From a virus: DNA of 64,000 nt. The stretch lies in IMG/VR virus record IMGVR_UViG_3300028423_000861, positions 1 through 64,000 of that record; one strand, 5' to 3'. Below are positions 7,919 through 16,340 of this stretch, piece after piece. The notes under the pieces are model-generated. The model worked only from the letters and a program-made list of their open reading frames with translations, had not been told where the DNA came from and ran no database searches. The position numbers were made by a program, and so were the translations under genes. Each line of letters opens with the position of its first letter. Position 1 is the stretch's first letter.

Positions 7919-8316
7919 ACGTCATCTTCAGCTCGATTTTCACTGCGTTCTACAGAAAACCCTCCGGGATATCTAGCTTGCAATTTTTCGACATTTGCTT
8001 TGATCACTTCATTAGGGTCAAGGCCCAGGCTCTGACAGCCCATAATCCAATAAAATACAATATCACCTAATTCTTTCTTGAGATGTTCTCTTATTTCGTC
8101 TGTCATGGGCTTGCCGTGCCAGTTTAATTTTTTATTGAGCTCTGCAAATTCACCAGCCTCTCCAGCAAGACCGGTTGCTGCGGTATTAAAAAGTGCGGGA
8201 TTTATGCCTTCATTTTGGAGTTCGTTTAAACGATTAACCCAAATATCTAGGTTTTTACTTGTTTCGCTCGTAACGCTATCTACGAAATGGTCGTAAAGTG
8301 ATAAATCTGCCGTCAT
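7915..8316 (-). CDS. MazG-like nucleotide pyrophosphohydrolase
   Basis: A 133-residue all-alpha NTP pyrophosphohydrolase. The Mg2+-binding motifs are visible: ExxE at 53-56 (GEAGEFAEL) and ExxD at 82-85 (KKELGDIVFYW). Phage MazG proteins hydrolyse (d)NTPs and have been proposed to affect (p)ppGpp signalling or nucleotide pools. The stop is TAG, followed one codon later by TGA, so suppression would add only two residues. Confidence 0.88.
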   Translation of the reverse strand: MTADLSLYDHFVDSVTSETSKNLDIWVNRLNELQNEGINPALFNTAATGLAGEAGEFAELNKKLNWHGKPMTDEIREHLKKELGDIVFYWIMGCQSLGLDPNEVIKANVEKLQARYPGGFSVERSENRAEDDV

Positions 8317-8328
8317 GTTTTCCTCTTA

Positions 8329-8679
8329 TTAAAAATTTATTGAAACACCACATCCACAGCCTGCTTTGGCCATTGGATTATTAACTTCAATGTGGCTACC
8401 TGTGATGTCTGTTAGATAGTCTACATGCGATCCTACAAGGAACATTAGACTCGCGCCGTCCACGGCGAATGTGAAATCATCATATTCAGTGATTTCATCG
8501 TCTTGGTATAGTGCATCTCGATCGTCTAGTATATCCCAAGCATATTGGAAACCAGCACAACCGCCCCCTTCTACACCAAATTTTACAATTTTTCCTTTGG
8601 CAATATTTGCAAAGTGCTGTATTGCCGCGTCACTCATCACCACCGGTTGGCTATCGGCGGGCATCGTGAAGTCTGTCAT
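8329..8679 (-). CDS. A-type Fe-S carrier, IscA/ErpA/HesB family
   Basis: A 116-residue A-type carrier that passes Fe-S clusters to apo-proteins. The three ligand cysteines are C41 (GGGCAGFQY) and C108 and C110 (GCGCGVSINF), in the canonical CX(n)CGC pattern. It lies near a SufT-like gene and ahead of a ferredoxin further along the strand, so the phage may support Fe-S assembly in the infected cell. The exact subfamily cannot be set by eye. Confidence 0.9.
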   Translation of the reverse strand: MTDFTMPADSQPVVMSDAAIQHFANIAKGKIVKFGVEGGGCAGFQYAWDILDDRDALYQDDEITEYDDFTFAVDGASLMFLVGSHVDYLTDITGSHIEVNNPMAKAGCGCGVSINF

Positions 8680-8687
8680 TTATATTT

Positions 8688-8969
8688 CTACTCCCCTGTG
8701 TATTCTTGTTGCAGCTCTAAATATTGAGTAATCAATTCTTTCTTTTCGGTTTTGATGTCAAGATCGACACCGAATATTTCAACTGCTTTTTCACAGATTT
8801 TTTTCTTGGTCATGTTATTCAAAGTTCTTCTTGATTCAAGAGGTTTCTTGTTGATTGTTCGAGGACGAGGTTTAACAATTAGTTCGCTCGTCTTTTCTTC
8901 AATCATTTCAAGATCGTCAAGTTCGTTTTGACTACCACTTGCCATAATTACCTTATCACCAATGACCAT
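8688..8969 (-). CDS. Hypothetical protein with a C-terminal helical domain
   Basis: About 93 residues with the ATG at 8969 chosen for its GAGAAGG ribosome site. A GTG at 8999 is an alternative. A basic linker (KPRPRTINKKPLESRR) leads to a helical C-terminus with a SAP- or Rho-N-like look (TKKKICEKAVEIFG and KKELITQYLELQ). This could bind nucleic acid, but that is only a suggestion. It ends in TAG with TGA three codons later. Confidence 0.6.
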   Translation of the reverse strand: MVIGDKVIMASGSQNELDDLEMIEEKTSELIVKPRPRTINKKPLESRRTLNNMTKKKICEKAVEIFGVDLDIKTEKKELITQYLELQQEYTGE

Positions 8970-9013
8970 GAACGCCTTCTCGAGTTGTTCAAATACCACT
9001 GTTCCTGCCCCGC

Positions 9014-9313
9014 TTACAAAAGGCCCAACTCTAACTTTCCTTCTTCGGATATCTTGTCCGGGCCCCATTCCGGTTGGAATGTTATTTCAACTTCGACATC
9101 TTCCGCTCCGGCCGCTTCACAAACTGACGTGACATCGCTAATAATCATATCAGCAGCAGGACAGAACGGACTGGTCAAAGTCATAAGGATTTCTACGTTG
9201 TCCCCTTCTTTAACGGTGATATCATAGATCAATCCAAGATCATAGATATTGACGCTGATTTCAGGATCGTATACTTCCTTAAGTCTATTTATGAGATCGT
9301 CTTTAGTCACCAT
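9014..9313 (-). CDS. sufT: SufT/MIP18-family (DUF59) Fe-S assembly protein
   Basis: A 99-residue DUF59 protein. The family signature is complete: LKEVYDPEISVNIYDLGLIY, the segment MTLTSPFCPAADMI with its conserved cysteine, and FQPEWGPDKISEEG near the C-terminus. SufT and its relatives act in maturation of Fe-S proteins. The ATG at 9313 is preferred over one at 9349, which would overlap the next gene further. With the IscA-like gene 340 bases downstream it makes a small Fe-S set. Confidence 0.88.
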   Translation of the reverse strand: MVTKDDLINRLKEVYDPEISVNIYDLGLIYDITVKEGDNVEILMTLTSPFCPAADMIISDVTSVCEAAGAEDVEVEITFQPEWGPDKISEEGKLELGLL

Positions 9314-9665
9314 GATAATGTAATTTGAGCATGGTATAATGCTCTTCATCCTTTATTCTGATTTTAGTTCTGTTGTCCGTGCTAGACGGAGGGTGTATCC
9401 ACCTGTTATTTTCAAATTTTGGGTATCCTTCATAATCACTGAATATATAATCTATTCTGTGTGTTAGTCCTAATTCAGTGGATAGTTTTTCTGCAATTCG
9501 TTCCCTAAGAACAAATCCCATTGTAGAAAATAAGTCATTAGCACTACTTGATAACATCTCGGAACAAAAATATTCAAAAACAATTACACGATCGAATCCC
9601 TCTCCAGATTTTTCGATCCATGTACTCTCGATTTTTAAATCAATTTTTTCGTATTCGGATGTCAA
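9303..9665 (-). CDS. Hypothetical protein with C-terminal TMLKL motif
   Basis: A 120-residue mixed alpha/beta protein ending IKDEEHYTMLKLHYHGD. It is one of three consecutive genes here that share the C-terminal motif and overlap at their ends, suggesting local duplication. Function unknown. Confidence 0.72.
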   Translation of the reverse strand: MTSEYEKIDLKIESTWIEKSGEGFDRVIVFEYFCSEMLSSSANDLFSTMGFVLRERIAEKLSTELGLTHRIDYIFSDYEGYPKFENNRWIHPPSSTDNRTKIRIKDEEHYTMLKLHYHGD

Positions 9666-9961
9666 CTATAAATCATCTTAATAATTGCTGATCTTTCAGC
9701 ATCAAATACAAATAGCCCAAATGAAAGTTTAAGGAAAGAAATTTCAAAATAGGCAGGTATAGTTAATTGCACATATTTTGCAACATCATGTCCTATGTCT
9801 TCTTCTAATGTATCTAATATAAATTTTTTCTGATCCAGTGAATGGTATGGAAATATTGCATTGCATAGAACCAACATTGAATACTCATCATACTTGCCAC
9901 GCAAGGTCGTATCATACCTGTTATGGTTGGTTATAAGAAAATTCCTGTCCCTCATAGGCAA
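9662..9961 (-). CDS. Hypothetical protein with C-terminal AIIKM motif
   Basis: A 99-residue protein ending FVFDAERSAIIKMIYS, a divergent version of the recurrent C-terminal motif preceded by the usual beta strand. The start overlaps the upstream gene by 41 bases, and another ATG two codons in is possible. Confidence 0.68.
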   Translation of the reverse strand: MPMRDRNFLITNHNRYDTTLRGKYDEYSMLVLCNAIFPYHSLDQKKFILDTLEEDIGHDVAKYVQLTIPAYFEISFLKLSFGLFVFDAERSAIIKMIYS

Positions 9962-10289
9962 TCTTAAATAGCGTCAAGCTTTCCTGGTCTGGAAAGCAAA
10001 TAATATATTCAATGCTATTTAACAGATTTGGTCTCACACTTACCAAGATGCCGAGCTGCTCTTTAAGTTGTTTTTCAATTAGACAAGGAACACGCAATTG
10101 TTCCTTGTCCTTGTATTGATTGCCAATTTTTGCAATAATTTCTTCGTCAATTTCAGAAGTTAAGAAGTCTTTTGAGAGAAACATACTCGTGATTCTGATT
10201 GAAACTTGATTCTCTTCCAAATAACGATTTGTTTTATTAGTATCTAGAAGTTCAAAGTTTGCAGTCAATCTGTTTTCATCATCACTCAA
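9921..10289 (-). CDS. Hypothetical protein with C-terminal TLFKI motif
   Basis: About 122 residues, ending in ICFPDQESLTLFKIAYEG and a short tail. The ORF is open much further upstream through the QueD-like gene, so the start is inferred as TTG at 10289, eight bases inside that gene and preceded by AAGGAAAA. The start is uncertain; the C-terminal assignment to the paralogue set is clear. Confidence 0.6.
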   Translation of the reverse strand: MSDDENRLTANFELLDTNKTNRYLEENQVSIRITSMFLSKDFLTSEIDEEIIAKIGNQYKDKEQLRVPCLIEKQLKEQLGILVSVRPNLLNSIEYIICFPDQESLTLFKIAYEGQEFSYNQP

Positions 10290-10782
10290 AAAGATTTTCC
10301 TTCCATTCTCTATGACCTTCGCGATAGGCCATGTTACTCTGTGTTTCGCGAACTTCAACACGGAAGCACCATAGACGCTCGGCTTCGCTAGGACCCCAAT
10401 AGTCGGGAATATATACGCCGTTGACATACTTGTAAAGCATATCAGCAAGACCTTCGCAGCCGAGTTTAGGCAACACTGTGAGTTTTGCTAGCTTTTTTTG
10501 TTCGAGTAGTTGGAAAGTTTCAAATTCTGGATCATCTTCTGCTACAAGTAGAGTATGATCGAATTGATCTTTGAGAACACTTTTAAGCTCTTTAAGACCT
10601 CCGTAATCGGCTACCCAGTTTCGAATATCCAAGTCGTTTGTGCCAAAGTGAAACTTCATGCTAAAACTATAGCCATGGATTAGATTACAGTGACTATCGG
10701 CTCTCCATTGACGATACGCACACGGAAACTCGTCGTGGTATTCTTTAGTGCTAACGTATTTGTATGTTACTGGTTGGTTCAT
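10282..10782 (-). CDS. QueD / 6-pyruvoyl-tetrahydropterin synthase-like protein
   Basis: A 166-residue T-fold protein resembling QueD (6-carboxytetrahydropterin synthase, 7-deazaguanine pathway). Family blocks are seen: FPCAYRQWRADSHCNLIHGY near residue 20, VADYGGLKELKSVLKDQFDH, and GCEGLADMLYKYV near the C-terminus with the final RVEVRET strand. The catalytic Cys and one His are kept, but the usual zinc ligands read differently (AH to AY, HGH to HGY). No other queuosine or preQ0 gene is in view. Substrate and activity are therefore uncertain. Confidence 0.75.
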   Translation of the reverse strand: MNQPVTYKYVSTKEYHDEFPCAYRQWRADSHCNLIHGYSFSMKFHFGTNDLDIRNWVADYGGLKELKSVLKDQFDHTLLVAEDDPEFETFQLLEQKKLAKLTVLPKLGCEGLADMLYKYVNGVYIPDYWGPSEAERLWCFRVEVRETQSNMAYREGHREWKENLFE

Positions 10783-11156
10783 TTCTTTAGTGCCTCCCCG
10801 GCAAAACGTATTTTTCGACCGATGACAACACGCCAAGGCTTGTTTTCTTCAATCTCAAAGTTTTCATTGATTTGAGGCAATTCGCTGAAAATTAGCATAT
10901 AATCATGTATGTAACAGTTGCTAAAATCATAGTCCATAAGGCTTTCGCCATCTTCCACCACTCTTGTTTTGCATTCAAACTGATTACCTTCATCGTCTGT
11001 CATAACAGGCGACAACGCATAGCCCTTGCATTCGAGTTGTGATGGCAATGGTAGTTGCGCAATGCCATAGTTTGGGCCATGAAATGCAGTATGAGACCGC
11101 CCTGCAGTCCTTTTTTCATTCCATTCATCATAATCTGTTGTGTAAGAATTATTCAT
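10779..11156 (-). CDS. Hypothetical protein, 125 aa
   Basis: A soluble protein of unknown function with three cysteines and a beta-rich pattern. The ATG at 11156 is preferred because GGAG lies seven bases upstream. It overlaps the QueD-like gene by 4 bases, so the two are probably coupled. In the 60-base gap before it, AAGTGG and CCACTT can pair as a hairpin without a U-run. Confidence 0.65.
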   Translation of the reverse strand: MNNSYTTDYDEWNEKRTAGRSHTAFHGPNYGIAQLPLPSQLECKGYALSPVMTDDEGNQFECKTRVVEDGESLMDYDFSNCYIHDYMLIFSELPQINENFEIEENKPWRVVIGRKIRFAGEALKK

Positions 11157-11218
11157 CTCTATCTCCATCTTGTGCGCGGAGTGTTTAAAGTGGGTCGAGC
11201 GAGTCCACTTGCGCTTAT

Positions 11219-11437
11219 TTAGCGAATGCCTCGTTCAATATCGTAACGAACATTCCATTCGTGTAGCATCCAACCACCCACCGCCACGATGAGAATCCAG
11301 ATTGCAGGAGTGAGTCCTGTTGTGACTAAGGATACAAGACCGGTTGATCCAAGATCAGAAACAATCCAGATTACAAGCCAATCCCATAACCTAAATCCAG
11401 AAAATAAACTCTTAGGTTCTTTCGGTGAGGATGTCAT
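11219..11437 (-). CDS. Small membrane protein, 72 aa
   Basis: Two hydrophobic segments ([14 protein letters not shown], and a second around [16 protein letters not shown]) predict a two-pass membrane protein. The ATG at 11437 overlaps the end of clpP by 26 bases. Function unknown; it could be a lysis, superinfection or membrane-remodelling factor, with no motif to decide. Confidence 0.62.
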   Translation of the reverse strand: MTSSPKEPKSLFSGFRLWDWLVIWIVSDLGSTGLVSLVTTGLTPAIWILIVAVGGWMLHEWNVRYDIERGIR

Positions 11438-12029
11438 CTGCAAGACCCCATTCAATTGCTTGTTCTGCATCTAGGAACGTATCGTGTTTCATTGTCTCAG
11501 ACATTGTCTTGAAGGTCTTTTTCTTGCTGTTGTGCTTTACATACAACTCGGTGAGGCGATCATTAATCTTCTTGCTTTCCTCGAAATGTCTTCGTGCATC
11601 TTCAAATTCAAGCTCTTGAACATAAACACTGCCGCTCGTTCCTGGTGTTCCCGAGCTCACCCGGTGGATCATTGTGCGGCTATTGGGCAGCACAAAGCGT
11701 TTGCCCGCCGCGCCAGCCTGTGCTAGAAAGCTTCCCATGCTGGCCGCCTGGCCAACGACGACTGTTGCTACATCTGGTTTGACGTATTGCATCGTATCAT
11801 AAATCGATAATCCTGCGGTAACAAGACCACCAGGACTATTAATATACATGGTAATGTCTTGCTCTCCTTCAGCTTCAAGGTAAAGAAGTTGACTCACAAT
11901 AAGGTTTGCCATGTTGTCTTCAACCGGCCCATTGAGCATAATAATACGCTCTTTAAGAAGGCGACTGTAAATATCATAGGCACGTTCGCCTTGCGACGTG
12001 CGTTCAACTACCATTGGGACTAGTGTCAT
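11412..12029 (-). CDS. clpP: ATP-dependent Clp protease proteolytic subunit
   Basis: A 205-residue ClpP serine peptidase. The catalytic triad aligns with E. coli ClpP: S97 (GQAASMGSF), H122 (MIHR) and D183 (KHDTF). The N-terminal [20 protein letters not shown] and the INSPGG oxyanion region are typical. No ClpX or ClpA ATPase is in the window, so it would pair with a host unfoldase or act on its own, for instance in head maturation. The ATG shares one base with the upstream stop. Confidence 0.95.
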   Translation of the reverse strand: MTLVPMVVERTSQGERAYDIYSRLLKERIIMLNGPVEDNMANLIVSQLLYLEAEGEQDITMYINSPGGLVTAGLSIYDTMQYVKPDVATVVVGQAASMGSFLAQAGAAGKRFVLPNSRTMIHRVSSGTPGTSGSVYVQELEFEDARRHFEESKKINDRLTELYVKHNSKKKTFKTMSETMKHDTFLDAEQAIEWGLADDILTERT

Positions 12030-12340
12030 TAATCTGTTCCTTTATAGCAATGAAAATTAAATGAGGGTTCTGGATACATTGTCTTAAGGTAAATTATATG
12101 TTGATCATCAAATACCTTAAGTATTGCATATGCATAATCATATTCTGAACCGTGTAGATACTGAATTGAGTATATATCTGATATTTCATAATTCTTTGGA
12201 TATATTCCTAGAGAACTGAGCCATTCAGATAACGACTGACAGACAATTTTTTTGCAATCTGTATCAAAGTAAAATTCAATCGGCTCATAAAAATAAACAC
12301 TAACATAATTCTTTGATGTAGTTACTCCGCGTATTTTCAT
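12029..12340 (-). CDS. Hypothetical protein related to the TMxKL set
   Basis: A 103-residue beta-rich, tyrosine-rich protein. Near the C-terminus it has [18 protein letters not shown], a looser form of the motif shared by the other small proteins. It lies between dexA and clpP with single-base overlaps at both ends. Function unknown. Confidence 0.68.
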   Translation of the reverse strand: MKIRGVTTSKNYVSVYFYEPIEFYFDTDCKKIVCQSLSEWLSSLGIYPKNYEISDIYSIQYLHGSEYDYAYAILKVFDDQHIIYLKTMYPEPSFNFHCYKGTD

Positions 12341-12873
12341 TATTTGTTCATATTAAAATATTCAAAGGTTTTGCGAAGTGCAAATACCTGTGCTTTACAG
12401 TCTTCAAGTGCGTTGTGAGCTGCAAAGTTCATATCTTTGCGTGGATCACGTGGCATACGCTTAAGAAGAGTCCTCAAATCACTCACAGACCAGAAGGCCC
12501 AAGGGACAGGCTCTCCTAATTCCAGACACATGTTTTCCAGCATGTTGATATCCATGCTACCTTGTGACCAAATTTCATCACAACCTACATACCACTTTTT
12601 AAGTGCCTGCATGATTGTGCGACAATCTGTTCGATCCTGGTCTCCGAAAGCTTCTTGGATAACGTCGTCAGACTGGTTACCCCACCATTCTAGCGTAGAC
12701 TGGCTAGTGGTTCGACCCATTTCCTCTTGTTCGTCGATATCAAATCGATAATAGAATTCACTGTGTGGTTCTGACCAATCGAATGGATTAAATTTAACAC
12801 CACCGATTGTCAAAATTTGACCTTCGGGTTCTGTGTCAAGAGTTTCAAGGTCTACCATTGCCCATGTAGTCAT
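12340..12873 (-). CDS. dexA: DexA-type 3'-5' exonuclease (DEDDh)
   Basis: A 177-residue exonuclease of the RNase H-like fold. D8 and E10 (MVDLETL) begin the DEDDh set. Three blocks match T4 DexA in order: STLEWWGNQSDDV, FWSVSDLRTLLK and AAHNALEDCKAQ, the last holding the His and final Asp. T4 DexA degrades DNA from 3' ends, but other members of this group act on RNA. It is transcribed from a promoter 18 bases upstream. Confidence 0.88.
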   Translation of the reverse strand: MTTWAMVDLETLDTEPEGQILTIGGVKFNPFDWSEPHSEFYYRFDIDEQEEMGRTTSQSTLEWWGNQSDDVIQEAFGDQDRTDCRTIMQALKKWYVGCDEIWSQGSMDINMLENMCLELGEPVPWAFWSVSDLRTLLKRMPRDPRKDMNFAAHNALEDCKAQVFALRKTFEYFNMNK

Positions 12874-12890
12874 TGTTTATCCTTTTGTTT

Positions 12891-12919
12891 AATATATACA
12901 AAATGCCCATGCATGTCAA
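12891..12919 (-). promoter_or_regulatory. Sigma70-like promoter of dexA-clpP operon
   Basis: TTGACA (12919-12914), 17 bases, TATATT (12896-12891) on the minus strand. The TGA inside TTGACA is also the stop codon of the upstream gene. Confidence 0.75.
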
Positions 12920-13212
12920 ACACTTATTTGATAATCTATTAGAGGTTGAAACATGAGTTTAAGCATTGTTCTGGCTTCTTGGCTGTGAACAAATATCTCG
13001 CATTGGTTATGTTGAAAAGTTGAAACTGTAAACCACAAATTGTTTTCTTCAAGCCAGTTTGTAATAAAGTTAAAACATTCCCATTTTTTATGCATTGAAT
13101 CAACGTCATGCCACACAAAATAAACCATCTCAGGACGATTATAATCACAACAAACATAAACACGAACACTGTCTATTATATCTTGCTCTGTAAAATTGTT
13201 AATCTGATTCAT
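12916..13212 (-). CDS. Hypothetical protein with C-terminal TMLKL motif
   Basis: A 98-residue alpha/beta protein (FTEQDIIDSVRVYVCCDY at the start) ending IFVHSQEARTMLKLMF plus a short tail. First of three consecutive genes of this set lying between the topoisomerase subunit and dexA. The stop codon is embedded in the dexA promoter. Confidence 0.72.
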   Translation of the reverse strand: MNQINNFTEQDIIDSVRVYVCCDYNRPEMVYFVWHDVDSMHKKWECFNFITNWLEENNLWFTVSTFQHNQCEIFVHSQEARTMLKLMFQPLIDYQISV

Positions 13213-13221
13213 TGTGAGTCA

Positions 13222-13560
13222 CTAGTCACCATTGTCTTCTAGATCCCAACCGAGTTTTGCCATCACAAATTTTTCTTCACTTGTGAATGTTACTATTATA
13301 GGCATTCTTGATGTCTTCCACCGCATAAAATTATACGGCGGAATGGTATAATCTTCATTTAAGAATAAATCACGATCTTCCATGAAATCTTGAATTTCAC
13401 TAATGATAACAGCTTCGGGCTGATCTGGAAAATTGAGTCGCAATGCTACTGCGCCATTTTTTATCGGTCTTCCATTGGGCCACGAATCCCATAGCTCTGC
13501 ACTGCGAATGTTCCCATTTGAATCTTTGAAGCTTTCGAATTTAAGACGCATTTTGGCCAT
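13222..13560 (-). CDS. Hypothetical protein with C-terminal VMAKLGW motif
   Basis: A 112-residue protein ending VTFTSEEKFVMAKLGWD, one of the clearest copies of the shared motif, with the preceding beta strand and acidic turn. It terminates with tandem TAG-TGA stops, so amber suppression would add a single residue. Confidence 0.74.
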   Translation of the reverse strand: MAKMRLKFESFKDSNGNIRSAELWDSWPNGRPIKNGAVALRLNFPDQPEAVIISEIQDFMEDRDLFLNEDYTIPPYNFMRWKTSRMPIIVTFTSEEKFVMAKLGWDLEDNGD

Positions 13561-13847
13561 TATAGCACCATTTTAGCCATGATGAAGGTTTCATCATCAT
13601 AAAATACAACTCGTTTTAAAGGCTTGAGATCGGTATTTGGTGAAAACGTATAAGGATGTTCGTGAATTTTAAAATCTTGACCTTCGACAAAACCAGCTTC
13701 TGTAAGGCGGCGCCTCGCCTCTTGTCCTGAAATTTCAAGTTCTCCTGAGCCAAACAATTTTCCTTCTCTCGATACGTTTGGCACTGCCCAGCCGCCAGTG
13801 CTTCGCATGGGGCAATGATCGGCGTCGAGAAACTTGAACGTCTTCAT
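13560..13847 (-). CDS. Hypothetical protein with C-terminal IMAKM motif
   Basis: A 95-residue protein ending VVFYDDETFIMAKMVL, closely similar at its C-terminus to the neighbouring gene. It lies one base from the topoisomerase subunit gene and shares a base with the next start. Function unknown. Confidence 0.74.
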   Translation of the reverse strand: MKTFKFLDADHCPMRSTGGWAVPNVSREGKLFGSGELEISGQEARRRLTEAGFVEGQDFKIHEHPYTFSPNTDLKPLKRVVFYDDETFIMAKMVL

Positions 13848-13848
13848 A

Positions 13849-15171
13849 TTAGGCCTCTAGATTATCCAGATCTTCCTGGTATTGAGCTGCTGGTGTTGTG
13901 GTTTTCCAGTATTTGAGACTGGACTTTGCTTCACGAATTTCCTTGCGCAGGGCTGTTACTTGCTCCTTCGTAAGGCTTAGAATGTTTAGAGCCAGCAACC
14001 GATTGAGATCGCGATCAAGAGCAGAGGTTTCAGACTGGATTTGCCCCTCAACATCTTTGCGTCGGCGATCTTTGAATACGATTCTTTCATCAAGAACCGC
14101 TTCAATAAATTCAATTTTTACTGTCAGCCAGCGCAGCAATTCATCATGTTCACGAATACGCAGGTCGATTCGATCTTGCAAAATGCCCAAACGAAAATCA
14201 ACAAAATCCTTGATTAGTTGTTTGGGTTCATCATACTCACGTAGATCGTCTTGTGGTCCGATCACAGTGAGATTTTCGGCATGGTTTTTGATTAGCTTGA
14301 ACTTCTTGGCAATGTCTGTATCATTCCATTTAGCAGATGTATTTTGTTTAAGTTTAACTTCAAATCGAAAACCACGATTGTCAGTTTGGTCGTCGTATCC
14401 AACAATCAAACCATCATCTTCTAGATCATCGAGAACCTTGATATAATTCTCGCGATCAAAGCCATACGGAATTTCTTCGATTAGCAAAGTTGTCTTGCCG
14501 ACCTTGCGCCAAGAACCCTTGCAAACATACCTATTGCTTGGCTTGTCATATTCAGTAGTGCCACGGAAATCAGGAAAGTTCACACCAATATCGGTTCGAA
14601 TCTTACCATTCTTGAGATACTCTCGAATGGCACGAGTCACATCCTGTTCGTCACGCGGCAGGATATTTGTTGCAAATCCAGTAGCGATACCGCTTGCGCC
14701 GTTGAGAAGCACGAGAGGCAACACTGGCAAATAAAACTTGGGAGGTTCGTGTTCAGGGTCCTCGTGTTCAGGACTGAGTTCGATATCCTTGATATATTTT
14801 TCAAAGTTAGGGCTGACTTTTGTATACACGTATCGAGCAGCGCCAGCTTCCTGAACTTGCCTGGTGCCAAAGCTACCGCGACCTTCGACAAGGCAAACGT
14901 TATTTCTCCAAGTAGCAGCCATGAGTTGTCCAGCACCGGCAGCACTAACTTCCCCATGGTTGTATCCGTAGTCACTAACAACACCACTCACTGCCGAGAC
15001 CTTTTTAAAGTCACGACGTGAGTTCTGTAGACTAGAATACAGATAGAATCGCTGCACCGGCTTCATTCCATCCACCATGTTGGGAATAGCACGGCTTGCA
15101 ACAGTGTATTGCGCAAAATCCAACATTTCGTTTTGCGCGACTTCAGTCAGTGAGTAAGTTTTTGTTTTCAT
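13849..15171 (-). CDS. 52: Type II topoisomerase medium subunit (gp52, GyrA/ParC-like)
   Basis: A 440-residue breakage-reunion subunit, the length of T4 gp52 and lacking the GyrA C-terminal wrapping domain. The active-site tyrosine is Y114 in AARYVYTKVS, preceded by the helix-turn-helix DGMKPVQRFYLYSSL, and the tower/coiled-coil part is in the C-terminal third. It would act with the large subunit encoded at 16862-18709 to relieve supercoils and decatenate phage DNA. Confidence 0.95.
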   Translation of the reverse strand: MKTKTYSLTEVAQNEMLDFAQYTVASRAIPNMVDGMKPVQRFYLYSSLQNSRRDFKKVSAVSGVVSDYGYNHGEVSAAGAGQLMAATWRNNVCLVEGRGSFGTRQVQEAGAARYVYTKVSPNFEKYIKDIELSPEHEDPEHEPPKFYLPVLPLVLLNGASGIATGFATNILPRDEQDVTRAIREYLKNGKIRTDIGVNFPDFRGTTEYDKPSNRYVCKGSWRKVGKTTLLIEEIPYGFDRENYIKVLDDLEDDGLIVGYDDQTDNRGFRFEVKLKQNTSAKWNDTDIAKKFKLIKNHAENLTVIGPQDDLREYDEPKQLIKDFVDFRLGILQDRIDLRIREHDELLRWLTVKIEFIEAVLDERIVFKDRRRKDVEGQIQSETSALDRDLNRLLALNILSLTKEQVTALRKEIREAKSSLKYWKTTTPAAQYQEDLDNLEA

Positions 15172-15488
15172 CCGTTCAGAAATTTTTCATAAATTGGCCG
15201 CAATGCGTCGCGGTCTTGTTGATCAAGGCTTTGCATAGACCATTGTAACACGGCTCCTGCCACGTTGTCATGCAAAGATTTTTCTCTTAGCCCTAGAGCA
15301 CTCATTTTGTCCATGGCATACATAATCATCAATTGACACAGATAAGCTTCGCTGATTGTTCCGTCGTCCAGTCTAGCTTTATCGTCTAGCATGTCTAAAC
15401 CCTCTGGTTCTTTTAACCAGTTGATCTCATCAATGAACGACTGTAAGAAATCCTTTACTTGTTTTTCTTGTTCGGGTGTGGTCGACAT
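15168..15488 (-). CDS. Helical hypothetical protein, 106 aa
   Basis: An all-helical acidic protein (VKDFLQSFIDEINWLKEPEG and further helices) of unknown function, overlapping the gp52 start by 4 bases. Co-translation suggests a role linked to topoisomerase or replication, but no motif supports this. Confidence 0.68.
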   Translation of the reverse strand: MSTTPEQEKQVKDFLQSFIDEINWLKEPEGLDMLDDKARLDDGTISEAYLCQLMIMYAMDKMSALGLREKSLHDNVAGAVLQWSMQSLDQQDRDALRPIYEKFLNG

Positions 15489-15490
15489 AT

Positions 15491-15697
15491 TTACTTTTCT
15501 TGCAAGATGTAGTCAAAGAACTTGTTCATTACCTTGTGCATTATAATGAACATTACAACAACTGCAATAACAAGCGACATGCCTCCAGGCAAACCCATGA
15601 AAGCCATAAAATATTGTAACAGCAAAACGATCGGTAGATGAACCAACACGATAGCAAAGAAGACAATGACGAATTTGATCAGGTCAATCATGTTCAT
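15491..15697 (-). CDS. Small membrane protein, 68 aa
   Basis: Two long hydrophobic helices (KFVIVFFAIVLVHLPIVLLL, and a second around GGMSLVIAVVVMFIIM) make a two-pass inner-membrane protein. It is the second of three consecutive tiny genes. Function unknown; it has no holin-specific mark that I can identify. Confidence 0.65.
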   Translation of the reverse strand: MNMIDLIKFVIVFFAIVLVHLPIVLLLQYFMAFMGLPGGMSLVIAVVVMFIIMHKVMNKFFDYILQEK

Positions 15698-15788
15698 TTA
15701 ATAATATTATAATAAGAAAGGTGAGAAGAGCAGCGGGAAATCCCCATATCAATCCAACAATCACAGCGGCAATTAAAGCGAGGGTCAT
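15684..15788 (-). CDS. Tiny membrane protein, 34 aa
   Basis: An ATG at 15788 opens a 34-residue frame that is hydrophobic over most of its length (ALIAAVIVGLIWGFPAALL). It overlaps the next gene by 14 bases and is joined to the gene above by ATGA, the pattern used throughout this operon. Confidence 0.5.
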   Translation of the reverse strand: MTLALIAAVIVGLIWGFPAALLTFLIIILLNEHD

Positions 15789-15958
15789 TCTTCTAACTGC
15801 TTTTCAGCTATACAATAAGAATACATGTAATTCGAACTATGGATATCTTCAAGTTGCGCTTTTACAAACTGACAATCATCGAAACTGTCCATTTCCTGAA
15901 TTTCGAGATCTCTACCGACAAACACAAACAGCAAGAATGGTCCAGCAACGTCCATCAT
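15785..15958 (-). CDS. Small hypothetical protein, 57 aa
   Basis: ATGATG at 15958 follows AAGGGAGAAAAAA, a good ribosome site. The product has a short hydrophobic N-terminus (VAGPFLLFVFVGRD) and an acidic remainder with two cysteines. It overlaps the 34-residue gene by ATGA. Function unknown. Confidence 0.58.
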   Translation of the reverse strand: MMDVAGPFLLFVFVGRDLEIQEMDSFDDCQFVKAQLEDIHSSNYMYSYCIAEKQLEE

Positions 15959-16043
15959 TTTTTTCTCCCTTAGGGTTTAACTGCAACTGAGATTAAGAGA
16001 ACAACATCTTTCATAGTGTTATCCTTTTCGTTCTAGGTTCATA

Positions 16044-16340
16044 TCATGACAGGTCCTCTGCAATGAGGTAAGTATTGCCCTCATAAATAGCCCGTTCATA
16101 GCCCGCCGAAAGGAAGAATTTTTCCTTGGGGGCAGCGTAATAAGAGATGCCTTTCTCCTTGCAGAATTCTTTGAAGATTGCAATCCCTTCATCGCTATAT
16201 GGTGCGTGATCACCATATAACGGGCTAGGCCCTTCGTCTTGTCCGTAAACCAGATCATAGTCGTCGACAAGTTTTACACCGTCGCGCCCACCGACAACAT
16301 AGGCTTCAATATCGATATGGTCAAATTTGTTCGTGTTCAT
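16044..16340 (-). CDS. Hypothetical protein, 98 aa
   Basis: An acidic soluble protein with glycine- and tyrosine-rich stretches (VYGQDEGPSPLYGDH). ATG at 16340 lies seven bases after AGGAGG and shares a base with the previous stop. Function unknown. Confidence 0.68.
   Translation of the reverse strand: MNTNKFDHIDIEAYVVGGRDGVKLVDDYDLVYGQDEGPSPLYGDHAPYSDEGIAIFKEFCKEKGISYYAAPKEKFFLSAGYERAIYEGNTYLIAEDLS

Noticed and set aside
11157-11218. Hairpin AAGTGG/CCACTT as a terminator
   Set aside because: Only six pairs with a long loop and no U-run; no evidence for an operon break here.
15721-15990. Plus-strand frame of 89 codons
   Set aside because: Two small minus-strand genes joined by ATGA with a ribosome site explain this stretch better.
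15970-16014. A 14-codon frame with a good ribosome site (MKDVVLLISVAVKP)
   Set aside because: Too short to support as a gene without conservation data; it may be a leader or chance.
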